Assembly (NCBI GenBank): GCA_963850525.1
Contig: CAWKLQ010000004.1
Span: 1,054,001-1,118,000 of the forward strand
Length of the DNA stretch: 64,000 bases
Direction: 5' to 3'
From: JAEMQF01 sp963850525
GTDB lineage: Bacteria > Pseudomonadota > Gammaproteobacteria > Burkholderiales > Burkholderiaceae_C
How positions within the stretch are numbered: position 1 is the stretch's first letter; every line of letters begins with the position of its first letter. Below the pieces are notes generated by a model, which did not search any database, was not told the origin of the DNA, and was given only the letters and a program-made list of their open reading frames with translations. Shown piece by piece: positions 7,171 through 14,499 of the stretch. The position numbers and the translations under genes are program-made.

Positions 7171-8280
7171 TCACGCCGCCAGCGCGTCGACCGCCACCGG
7201 CTTGCCCGTCAGGTAGCCCTGGATCAGCTGAAACCCCATCTCGCGGCAGACGTCGGCTTCTTCTTCGACCTCCACACCCTCGGCCAAGGCGATCGAGCCG
7301 AGGTCGAGCACAAGGCGCACCAGGTCGCCGACGACACGCCGCTTGCGCTCGCTTGCAGTGTGAATGCCGCGGATCAGGCCCATGTCGAACTTGACGAAGT
7401 GCGCGGGAACGTCGCCGAGTTCGTTCAGGCGCGCCTGGCCGGCGCCGAAGTCGTCGTAGGCAAAGCGCACGCCGATGTGCGCCAGGCGCGCCGCGAGCTC
7501 GCGCATGCGCGCGACTTCGGTGACTGCGGTTTCGTGCACCTCGATCACGAGATTGGGTGCGTTCGAGGCTTCGCGCAGCAGCGTCAACGCGGTCATGAAG
7601 CTGTCTTCGAAGGTTTCCTTGGGGTGCGTATTCACGAACAGCGGCGTGTCGCCGAGGCGCGCGCCCAGCGCGCGCAGGCCGTGCTCGCGAAACGCCTGGC
7701 TGAGGTCGGCCTCGCAATCGAGCAGCGTGGCCAGGCTGAACAGGTGGATCGGCGACTGCGGCAATCCGGGGTGGTGACTGCGCCCCAGCAGTTCGTAGGC
7801 AAACAGCGCGCCGCCGCGTGCGTCGACGATGGGTTGCACCGCAGCCGACAGGCCCATGCCGCCGAGCAGCTCGCGGAACTGGCGCTCCTGCGGAACAAAG
7901 TGTTCGCTCAAAGTCTTGCCAGCCGGCACCAGCATGGTTCGCTCGCAGTCGAAAGTCGGCTCCGTCGTCTGACCCTGGGTCCTGGCACCGAGGCGAAATT
8001 CGGCGTTGCCGAAGTGCACCACGTCGTTTTCGTGCAGAGGCGCCGAGCCGCTGATGCGCACGCGGTTCACGAACGTGCCGTTCATGCTGTTCAGGTCTGT
8101 CAAGCGCAACTCGCCCGCCGGGTCGAGCGTCAACTCGGCGTGGTGCCGGCTCAGACCCAGCGCCTGGACGGCGAGTTGATTGGCGGCGTCGCGGCCCACC
8201 GAGAACGGCAAGGCGCTCACGTCATAGGTGACTCGCGAGCCATCGGCACTCACAGTTTCGAGAAACCAGTTCTTCTGCAC
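7171..8280 (-). CDS. FHA-EAL domain protein (putative c-di-GMP phosphodiesterase)
   Basis: A 369-residue cytoplasmic protein pairing a forkhead-associated domain (about residues 15-105; SVGRD, LSRHHAEL, LNSMNGTFVN) with an EAL domain (about 130-369). FHA domains bind phosphothreonine; EAL domains hydrolyse c-di-GMP. The EAL signature residues appear intact: YELLGR, the Asn of FVNTHP, IEVHE, YDDFGAG, KFD, AEGVE and QGY, so catalysis is plausible. The GTG start at 8280-8278 is chosen because GAGGAA lies eight bases upstream; longer in-frame starts add arginine-rich sequence typical of non-coding readthrough. It ends one base from rpe, tail to tail. Its partner kinase or ligand is unknown. Confidence 0.85.
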   Translation of the reverse strand: MQKNWFLETVSADGSRVTYDVSALPFSVGRDAANQLAVQALGLSRHHAELTLDPAGELRLTDLNSMNGTFVNRVRISGSAPLHENDVVHFGNAEFRLGARTQGQTTEPTFDCERTMLVPAGKTLSEHFVPQERQFRELLGGMGLSAAVQPIVDARGGALFAYELLGRSHHPGLPQSPIHLFSLATLLDCEADLSQAFREHGLRALGARLGDTPLFVNTHPKETFEDSFMTALTLLREASNAPNLVIEVHETAVTEVARMRELAARLAHIGVRFAYDDFGAGQARLNELGDVPAHFVKFDMGLIRGIHTASERKRRVVGDLVRLVLDLGSIALAEGVEVEEEADVCREMGFQLIQGYLTGKPVAVDALAA

Positions 8281-8578
8281 GGCGTGTTCCTCAAGTCCCG
8301 GCGAATCGCAAGACGCGGGCCGGCGCTTCATTGGCGGAATCGTGGCAGAACTCGTCGCTGCACTTGGCCCCCCAGTTGCGGGGGCGTGGGGCGTGAATCG
8401 CCGTAATCGGACCTTCATTCGCAGTGGTCGGCCGGGGCGCTGGCCCGCGTGACGTGGCGTGGGATACTTTCGCCGGCCCGACAAGGCGCGATCCCGGTCG
8501 CGCCCGGGCGTGCCGGCCCGGCCGCCGGGGCGCCTGCCCAGCGCGGCGCCACGGGCCCGAAAATCACGGAGACAACGA

Positions 8579-9733
8579 ATGAGTTTTTCCAGCCCCGAGT
8601 TCTGGGTCGCGTTGCTGCAGATCATCGGCGTGAACATCGTGCTGTCGGGCGACAACGCCGTCGTGATCGCGCTGGCCGCGCGCAGCCTGCCGGCCGAGCA
8701 GCAACGCCGTGCCGTCGCCTGGGGCAGCGGCGCTGCGGTGGTGATGCGAATCGTGTTGACGATCGTCGCCGTCGAGTTGCTGCGCCTGCCCTACCTCAAG
8801 CTGGTGGGGGCGGGGCTGTTGCTGTGGATCGCCGTGCAATTGCTGTTGCCCGAGCACGATTCGGGCGAAGGCGGGGTCAAGGCGACGTCGAATCTGTCCG
8901 CGGCAATCCGAACGATCCTGATCGCCGACCTGGTGATGAGCCTGGACAACGTCATCGCCGTCGCGGCGGCGGCCAAGGACAGCACGACCCTGCTCGTGAT
9001 CGGCCTGGCGATCTCGATCCCCCTGGTTGTTTTTGCGAGCACGCTGCTGCTCACGCTGATGTCGCGCTTTCCGATCATCATCACGATCGGTGCGGCGCTG
9101 CTCGGCTGGGTTTCCGGCGAGATGGCGATCAGCGACCCGGCGGTCAAGGACTGGGTCGACGCACAGGCAGGCTACCTGCACTACGTCGCCCCGGCGCTGG
9201 GCGCGATCGGTGTCGTGCTGGTGGGCAAATGGTTCGCGTCGCGCGCCGAGGCCGCTGAGGAGGCGGCGCTTCCGGCGGTCGAACCGCACGTCAGCAAGGG
9301 CTTGAAGCGCGTGCTGTTGGCGGTCGACGGCTCGGACGGCGCAGCGCGCGCCGTGCAGCAACTGCTCGCACTGCGCCGCGAGTTGCGCGAGCCCACGGCG
9401 CTGCAGGTGCGGCTGATCAACGTGCAGCGCCCCGTCACGGGCGACGTGTCGTCGTTTGTCGCAGGGACCACGCTGGAAGACTATTACCGCGACAACGCCG
9501 AACAGGCGCTCGCTCCGGCGCGCGCCCTGCTCAGCGCGGCGGGCGTCGACTTCGACGCCGAGCACCGGGTCGGCGAGCCCGGAGAGATCATCGCGCAAGA
9601 GGCGCAACAGCACGCCTGCGACCTGATCGTGATGGGAACGCGCGGCATGGGCGGCCACGCCGGCGCCTTGCTCGGTTCGGTGGCGCAGGCTGCGGTGGCC
9701 GCGTCCAACGTTCCCGTGCTGCTGGCCAAGTAG
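8579..9733 (+). CDS. TerC-family membrane protein fused to a universal stress (UspA) domain
   Basis: A 384-residue fusion. Residues 1 to about 225 form a seven-helix TerC/YjbE-type integral membrane domain with the two conserved acidic motifs SGDNAVVIA and SLDNVIAVAAAA, implicated in metal ion (Mn2+ or similar) export. Residues about 240-384 are a cytosolic UspA domain starting KRVLLAVDGSDGAARAV and ending with the nucleotide-binding pattern VMGTRGMGGHAGALLGSVAQ. The ATG at 8579 has GGAG eight bases upstream. A possible -10 GATACT at 8463 would give a leader of about 100 nt that is very GC-rich. Fusion of the two domains suggests nucleotide-dependent control of transport, which is inference. 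Confidence 0.9.
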   Translation: MSFSSPEFWVALLQIIGVNIVLSGDNAVVIALAARSLPAEQQRRAVAWGSGAAVVMRIVLTIVAVELLRLPYLKLVGAGLLLWIAVQLLLPEHDSGEGGVKATSNLSAAIRTILIADLVMSLDNVIAVAAAAKDSTTLLVIGLAISIPLVVFASTLLLTLMSRFPIIITIGAALLGWVSGEMAISDPAVKDWVDAQAGYLHYVAPALGAIGVVLVGKWFASRAEAAEEAALPAVEPHVSKGLKRVLLAVDGSDGAARAVQQLLALRRELREPTALQVRLINVQRPVTGDVSSFVAGTTLEDYYRDNAEQALAPARALLSAAGVDFDAEHRVGEPGEIIAQEAQQHACDLIVMGTRGMGGHAGALLGSVAQAAVAASNVPVLLAK

Positions 9734-9759
9734 AGCGCGCGGCACGCAGGAGCAAGGTC

Positions 9760-10788
9760 ATGATCATCGATTGCCATGGCCACTACACGACTGCGCCCAA
9801 AGCGCTGGAGAGCTGGCGGAATCGGCAGATCGCCGGCATCCAGGACCCCGCGGCGAGGCCAAAGGCCTCCGACCTGAACATTTCCGACGACGAGCTGCGC
9901 GAATCGATAACAAGCAACCAGCTCAAATTAATGCACGAGCGCGGCGCCGACCTGACGATCTTCAGCCCGCGCGCAAGCTTCATGGCGCACCACATCGGCG
10001 GCTTCGAGGTCTCGGCGGCGTGGTCGGCGATTTGCAATGAGCTCTGCTACCGCGTCGCCCAACTCTTTCCCGACCATTTCGTTCCCGCCGCGATGCTGCC
10101 GCAGTCGCCCGGCGTCGACCCCGCGACGTGCATCCCCGAACTCGTGAAGTGCATCGAACAATTCGGCAATGTCGGCATCAACCTGAACCCGGATCCGTCG
10201 GGCGGGCACTGGACAAGCCCGCCGCTGTCCGACCGGCATTGGTACCCGATCTACGAGAAGATGGTCGAGTACGACATTCCGGCGATGGTGCACGTGAGCA
10301 CGAGCTGCAACGCGTGCTTCCACACGACCGGCGCGCATTACCTGAACGCCGACACGACGGCGTTCATGCAGTGCCTCACCAGCGACTTGTTCAAGGATTT
10401 CCCGCAGCTTCGCTTCATCGTCCCGCACGGCGGCGGCGCCGTGCCCTACCACTGGGGGCGCTTTCGCGGCCTGGCGCAGGAGTTGAAGAAGCCGCTCCTG
10501 CAAGACCATTTGCTGAACAACATCTACTTCGATACCTGCGTCTACCACCAGCCGGGGATCGACCTGTTGACCAAAGTGATTCCGCTGAAGAACATCCTGT
10601 TCGCCAGCGAAATGATCGGTGCGGTGCGCGGCATCGACCCGGAGACCGGCCACTATTACGACGACACGAAGCGCTACATCGAAGCGTCCAAGCAGCTCTC
10701 GGCGAACGACAAGCACGAGTTGTACGAGGGCAACGCCAGGCGCGTCTTCCCGCGACTGGACGCGCAGTTGAAAGCCAAGGGGAAGTGA
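9760..10788 (+). CDS. ligJ: 4-oxalomesaconate hydratase (LigJ/GalB-type amidohydrolase)
   Basis: A 342-residue amidohydrolase-superfamily enzyme. LigJ hydrates 4-oxalomesaconate to 4-carboxy-4-hydroxy-2-oxoadipate in the protocatechuate 4,5-cleavage and gallate pathways. The metal-binding N-terminal IDCHGHYTTAPKA is characteristic of LigJ. The MVHVS and IVPHGGGAVPYHWGRF histidines and the acidic FASEMIGAVRG motif are also present. AGGAG precedes the ATG. The gene leads a tight run with LigK (2-bp gap) and the DUF1932 dehydrogenase, which supports the pathway assignment. Ring-cleavage dioxygenase genes (ligAB) and ligC/ligI are absent from the window, so the upper pathway must be elsewhere. 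Confidence 0.88.
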   Translation: MIIDCHGHYTTAPKALESWRNRQIAGIQDPAARPKASDLNISDDELRESITSNQLKLMHERGADLTIFSPRASFMAHHIGGFEVSAAWSAICNELCYRVAQLFPDHFVPAAMLPQSPGVDPATCIPELVKCIEQFGNVGINLNPDPSGGHWTSPPLSDRHWYPIYEKMVEYDIPAMVHVSTSCNACFHTTGAHYLNADTTAFMQCLTSDLFKDFPQLRFIVPHGGGAVPYHWGRFRGLAQELKKPLLQDHLLNNIYFDTCVYHQPGIDLLTKVIPLKNILFASEMIGAVRGIDPETGHYYDDTKRYIEASKQLSANDKHELYEGNARRVFPRLDAQLKAKGK

Positions 10789-10790
10789 CG

Positions 10791-11480
10791 ATGAGTTTGA
10801 ATCCACTGGGCGTCGTCAAGCGCAACATCGTTCGCGCCCACGCCGGCGCCACGGCGCAGCTCGCGCGCTTCGGCGCGGCAACGGTGCACGAGGCAATGGG
10901 CCGCATCGGCCTAATGCAGCCTTGCATGCGGCCGATCTACGCCGGAGCGCACGCCTGCGGAACCGCGGTCACCGTGCTGCTGCACCCGGGCGACAACTGG
11001 ATGATGCACGTCGCGGCCGAACAGATCCGCGAAGGCGACGTCGTCGTTGCCGCGTGCAGCGCGCTGAGCACCGACGGCTTTTTCGGCGACCTGCTCGCAA
11101 CGAGTTTTCGCGCGCGCGGCGCAAAAGGCCTGGTGATCGACGGCGGCTGCCGCGACGTGAAAGACTTGACCGCGATGCAGTTCCCGGTGTGGAGCCGCGC
11201 GATCAGCGCCAAGGGAACCGTCAAGGCGACGCTCGGCTCGGTGAACGTGGCGATCGTCTGCGCCGGGGCGATCGTGAACCCGGGCGACGTGGTGATCGCC
11301 GACGACGACGGTATCGTCATCGTTCCCGCTGCGCTTGCCCAGCAAGTCGCTGACGCGGCTGCGGCGCGCGAAGCCAGCGAAACTGAAAAGCGCGTCAAAC
11401 TGGCCAGCGGTGTGCTGGGCCTGGACATGTACAACATGCGTCCTGCCCTGGAAAAGGCGGGATTGAAGTACATCGACTGA
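10791..11480 (+). CDS. ligK: 4-carboxy-4-hydroxy-2-oxoadipate aldolase
   Basis: A 229-residue class II pyruvate aldolase of the HMG/CHA aldolase (RraA-like) family. It cleaves 4-carboxy-4-hydroxy-2-oxoadipate to pyruvate and oxaloacetate, the last step of protocatechuate 4,5-cleavage. Typical features are ATVHEAMGRIGLM, HPGDNWMMHVAAEQIREGDVVV, and the active-site GLVIDGGCRDVKDL with the substrate- and metal-binding Arg/Asp pair, followed by VNPGDVVIADDDGIVIVP. It starts two bases after the ligJ stop, with GGGGAAG of the upstream coding end as the ribosome binding site. The length and motif order match the family. Confidence 0.92.
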   Translation: MSLNPLGVVKRNIVRAHAGATAQLARFGAATVHEAMGRIGLMQPCMRPIYAGAHACGTAVTVLLHPGDNWMMHVAAEQIREGDVVVAACSALSTDGFFGDLLATSFRARGAKGLVIDGGCRDVKDLTAMQFPVWSRAISAKGTVKATLGSVNVAIVCAGAIVNPGDVVIADDDGIVIVPAALAQQVADAAAAREASETEKRVKLASGVLGLDMYNMRPALEKAGLKYID

Positions 11481-11487
11481 CTCCATC

Positions 11488-12420
11488 ATGGCGCTGGCTG
11501 TCGACCCCAAACAATGGCGCATCGGCCTGGTCGGTTACGGCGAGGTCGGGCGCATCCTCGCCGAGGACTTGCATGAACTCGGTGTGGCCAAACTTGCCGC
11601 GTTCGACTTGAAGCTTTCCGGAAGCGCTGCCGCGGAACTGCGCAGCCACGCCGCCAAGCACGGCGTCAAGCTGAGCGAGTCGCACCGCAAGCTGGCCGAC
11701 GATTGCGACCTGATCGTCAGCGCGGTCACGGCGAGCCAGGCGGTTGCGGTGGCGCAGGCGTGCGCGCCTGCGGTCAAGTTCGGCGCGTGGTTTCTCGACC
11801 TCAATTCGGCGTCGCCCAACGCAAAGAAGCGCGCCGCCGGGTTCATCGACGACGCAGGCGGTGTTTATGTCGAAGGCGCGGTGATGACGTCGCTGCCGCC
11901 TTACCGCATCGGTGTGCCCTTGCTGCTTGGGGGCACACGCGCCAATGAATTGCGCCCCAAGCTCACGATGCTCGGGTTCGATGGCAAGGTCGTGTCGCGC
12001 AAGCTCGGCGTCGCGTCGGCAACCAAGATGTGCCGCAGCGTCATGATCAAGGGGCTGGAGGCGATGGTGATCGAAAGCTTCACCGCGGCGCGCGCTTACG
12101 GCGTCGAAGACCAGGTGCTCGCCTCGCTCAAGGAAACTTTCCCCGGAATCGACTGGGAACAGCAGGGTGCGTATTTTTTCCAGCGCTCGATTCAACACGG
12201 CCGGCGCCGCGCCGAAGAGATGCGCGAAGTTGCCGCGACGGTGCGCGACATCGGCCTCGAGCCCTGGTCCGCAGCGGGCACCGCCGAGCGCCAGGCCTGG
12301 GTCGCGGACCAGGCCGACGCTGGCTTGTTCGGCGACAAGGCGTCCAAACAATTCGCCCGCAACAGCGACTGGCGCCCCGAGGCCGACCGCATCTTGAACA
12401 AGTTCAAGGCGCGCGGCTGA
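11488..12420 (+). CDS. NAD(P)-binding 6-phosphogluconate dehydrogenase-like protein with DUF1932 domain
   Basis: A 310-residue protein with an N-terminal Rossmann fold (GLVGYGEVGRILAEDL, residues about 13-28) and the beta-hydroxyacid dehydrogenase layout: LIVSAVTASQ, WFLDLNSASPNAK and EGAVMTSLPP. Its C-terminal helical part (KMCRSVMIKGLEAMVIE onwards) matches DUF1932. It starts 8 bp after ligK in the same direction. From memory, members of this family recur in protocatechuate 4,5-cleavage clusters, but the reaction is not established. It might act on a 2-hydroxy or oxo-acid intermediate. The catalytic lysine of the superfamily may be K in ASATKMCRS. Confidence 0.8.
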   Translation: MALAVDPKQWRIGLVGYGEVGRILAEDLHELGVAKLAAFDLKLSGSAAAELRSHAAKHGVKLSESHRKLADDCDLIVSAVTASQAVAVAQACAPAVKFGAWFLDLNSASPNAKKRAAGFIDDAGGVYVEGAVMTSLPPYRIGVPLLLGGTRANELRPKLTMLGFDGKVVSRKLGVASATKMCRSVMIKGLEAMVIESFTAARAYGVEDQVLASLKETFPGIDWEQQGAYFFQRSIQHGRRRAEEMREVAATVRDIGLEPWSAAGTAERQAWVADQADAGLFGDKASKQFARNSDWRPEADRILNKFKARG

Positions 12421-12449
12421 GCCCGGCCTCTGGACTGCAGGTTTTGCGC

Positions 12450-13448
12450 ATGCAACCACGCCGCATCGGCCCGTTTCAAGTCTCGGCCATCGGCCTGGGC
12501 TGCATGAACCTGAGCCACGCCTATGGCGCGCCGCCCGCGCCCGAGGCGACGCAGCGCCTGCTGCTGCGCGCGCTGGACCTGGGCGTGACGCTGTTCGACA
12601 CGGCGGCGCTGTACGGCTTTGGCGCGAACGAGACGCTGCTCGGCAAGACGCTCGCGTCGCACCGCGGGAAAATCACGCTGGCGAGCAAAGGCGGAATGGC
12701 CGGCGTGATGTTCGACGACGGGATGCGGCGTGTCATCGACGGCCGCCCCGAAGCGATACGCCGCAATTGCGACGACAGTCTGAGGCGCTTGCAGACCGAC
12801 CACATCGACCTGTATTACCTGCATCGCTGGGACAAACGCGTGCCGATCGAAGACTCGGTGGGCGAGATGTCGCGTTTGCGCGAACGCGGCAAGATAGGCG
12901 CGCTCGGGCTGTCGGAAGTTTCGGCCGAAACGCTGCGCCGCGCCCACGCGGTGCACCCCATCGCTGCGGTGCAGTCGGAGTATTCGCTGTGGAGCCGCAA
13001 CGTCGAGATCGGCGTGCTCGCGGCGTGCCGCGACATCGGCGCGGCGTTTGTTGCGTTCAGCCCGGTCGCGCGCGGCTACCTGACGGGCACCTTGCGCGAT
13101 GTGAGCGGGCTCGCTGCCAAAGACATCCGCCGCGGCATGCCGCGCTTCGAGCCGGCGAACTACGCGGCCAATCTCGCGCTGTTGCCCGGCTTCGAGGCGG
13201 TGGCGCGCGAGGTGGGGTGCACGATGGCGCAACTCGCGCTGGCGTGGCTGCTCGCGCAGGGTGAACACGTGCTGCCGATTCCCGGAACGACGAGCCTGGT
13301 TCACCTCGAAGAGAACCTCGGCGCGTCGCAGGTGGTTGTGCCGGGCCCGACGCTGGCGCGGCTCGACGCGTTGATCAATCCGCAGACGGTGGTCGGCGCG
13401 CGCTACAACGCGGCGTCGCAGGCGGAAATCGACACCGAAGATTTTTAA
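12450..13448 (+). CDS. Aldo/keto reductase
   Basis: A 332-residue NADPH-dependent oxidoreductase with the (beta/alpha)8 aldo/keto reductase fold. Signatures are GLGCMNLSHAYG near residue 15, LFDTAALYGFGANETLLGKTL (catalytic Asp and Tyr), the catalytic Lys in ITLASKGG, and HIDLYYLHRWD with the catalytic His. IGALGLSEVS, VQSEYSLWSR and LPIPGTTSLVHLEENL form the cofactor end. It resembles the subfamily acting on small aldehydes or ketones. The ATG at 12450 is 29 bases after the dehydrogenase stop, so it is likely in the same operon as the lig genes. Its natural substrate is unknown. Confidence 0.9.
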   Translation: MQPRRIGPFQVSAIGLGCMNLSHAYGAPPAPEATQRLLLRALDLGVTLFDTAALYGFGANETLLGKTLASHRGKITLASKGGMAGVMFDDGMRRVIDGRPEAIRRNCDDSLRRLQTDHIDLYYLHRWDKRVPIEDSVGEMSRLRERGKIGALGLSEVSAETLRRAHAVHPIAAVQSEYSLWSRNVEIGVLAACRDIGAAFVAFSPVARGYLTGTLRDVSGLAAKDIRRGMPRFEPANYAANLALLPGFEAVAREVGCTMAQLALAWLLAQGEHVLPIPGTTSLVHLEENLGASQVVVPGPTLARLDALINPQTVVGARYNAASQAEIDTEDF

Positions 13449-13488
13449 CTGACTGATCACCCGCTGACGCTTGCGACGCGGGGCACGC

Positions 13489-14496
13489 ATGCCGAATCGA
13501 TGTCACCTCGCGCCTGCGCATCGGACGCTGCGCCGTGCGCTGCTGGTGACGCCGTGTGCCATGGCGCTGGCCGGCGTCGCGCGGGCGCAAGTGCGATTCC
13601 CGAATCGGCCGATCGCGCTGATCGTGCCGTTCGCTCCGGGCGGCATCGCCGACCTCACGGCGCGCGCCGTTGCGCAGCCATTGGCGCAGGCGCTGGGCCA
13701 AGCCGTCGTCGTCGAGAATCGGCCGAGCGCCGGCGGCATCGTTGCGAGCCAGGCGGTGGCGAGCGCCAGGCCCGACGGCCATACGCTGCTGTTGCTGAGC
13801 AACGCCAATGCGCTCTCAGTGACCTTGTTCAAGAAGCTGCCCTATGACACGGTGCGCGACTTTCAGCCGATCAGCACGCTGGGATTTTTCGACTTGGGCG
13901 TGTTTGCCAACGCATTGCCGGGCGCACGCTTCGCCACCCTGAACGACGCGCTCGTTTACGCCAAGGCCCAGCCCGGGAAACTGACGATCGGCAGCATCGC
14001 CGTGGGCAGCACGCAGCACCTGGCGGCCGAGCTGTTCAAGAGGATTGCCGGAATCGACGCATTGATCGTTCCCTACAAGAGTTCGCCCGCGGTGGTGACG
14101 GCACTGCGCGCAGGCGAAATCGACCTGGCGTTCGAAATCCTCGGCCCCATGCTCGGGCAAGCGAGCGCGGGCGCAGTGCGGGCGTTGGCGGTTGCCTCTG
14201 ATGCGCGCAACGCCGCGCTTCCCGGCGTTCCCACGGTCCAGCAGGCGCTGGGGTTGCACTACGCGGTGGCGTCGTGGAATGGCCTGGCGGCGCCGGCAGG
14301 AACGTCGGCGGACATCGTGGCAAGGCTGAACCGCGCCGTGCGCGACGCGCTTGGTGCACCGGCGACGCTGCAGGCGCTGTCCAGACTCGGCGTGCGCCTT
14401 CAAGCCAGCACGCCCGCCGAGCTGGCCGCGCTGCTCGCGCGCGACATCCAACGCTGGGGCGACGTGATCCGGGAGGCGAAGATCGAGCCCGAATGA
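13489..14496 (+). CDS. Bug-family tripartite tricarboxylate transporter substrate-binding protein
   Basis: A 335-residue periplasmic solute-binding protein of the Bug (TctC-like) family, abundant in Burkholderiales and known to bind carboxylates and aromatic acids. The signal peptide ends at GVARAQ. The mature part shows the family patterns FPNRPIALIVPFAPGGIADLTAR, VVENRPSAGGIVASQAVASARPDG, PYDTVRDFQPI and VPYKSSPAVVTALRAGEIDLAF. Genes for the TctA/TctB membrane partners are not in the window, as often for orphan Bug proteins. Its position directly after the lig cluster suggests an aromatic or dicarboxylic ligand. An in-frame ATG at 13471 is an alternative start; 13489 was chosen because it leaves a compact signal peptide. 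Confidence 0.87.
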   Translation: MPNRCHLAPAHRTLRRALLVTPCAMALAGVARAQVRFPNRPIALIVPFAPGGIADLTARAVAQPLAQALGQAVVVENRPSAGGIVASQAVASARPDGHTLLLLSNANALSVTLFKKLPYDTVRDFQPISTLGFFDLGVFANALPGARFATLNDALVYAKAQPGKLTIGSIAVGSTQHLAAELFKRIAGIDALIVPYKSSPAVVTALRAGEIDLAFEILGPMLGQASAGAVRALAVASDARNAALPGVPTVQQALGLHYAVASWNGLAAPAGTSADIVARLNRAVRDALGAPATLQALSRLGVRLQASTPAELAALLARDIQRWGDVIREAKIEPE

Positions 14497-14499
14497 GCC

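Noticed and set aside
8459..8578. A yybP-ykoY manganese riboswitch before the TerC-UspA gene.
   Set aside because: The conserved GGGGAGTA and partner loop sequences are not present; only a GC-rich leader remains.
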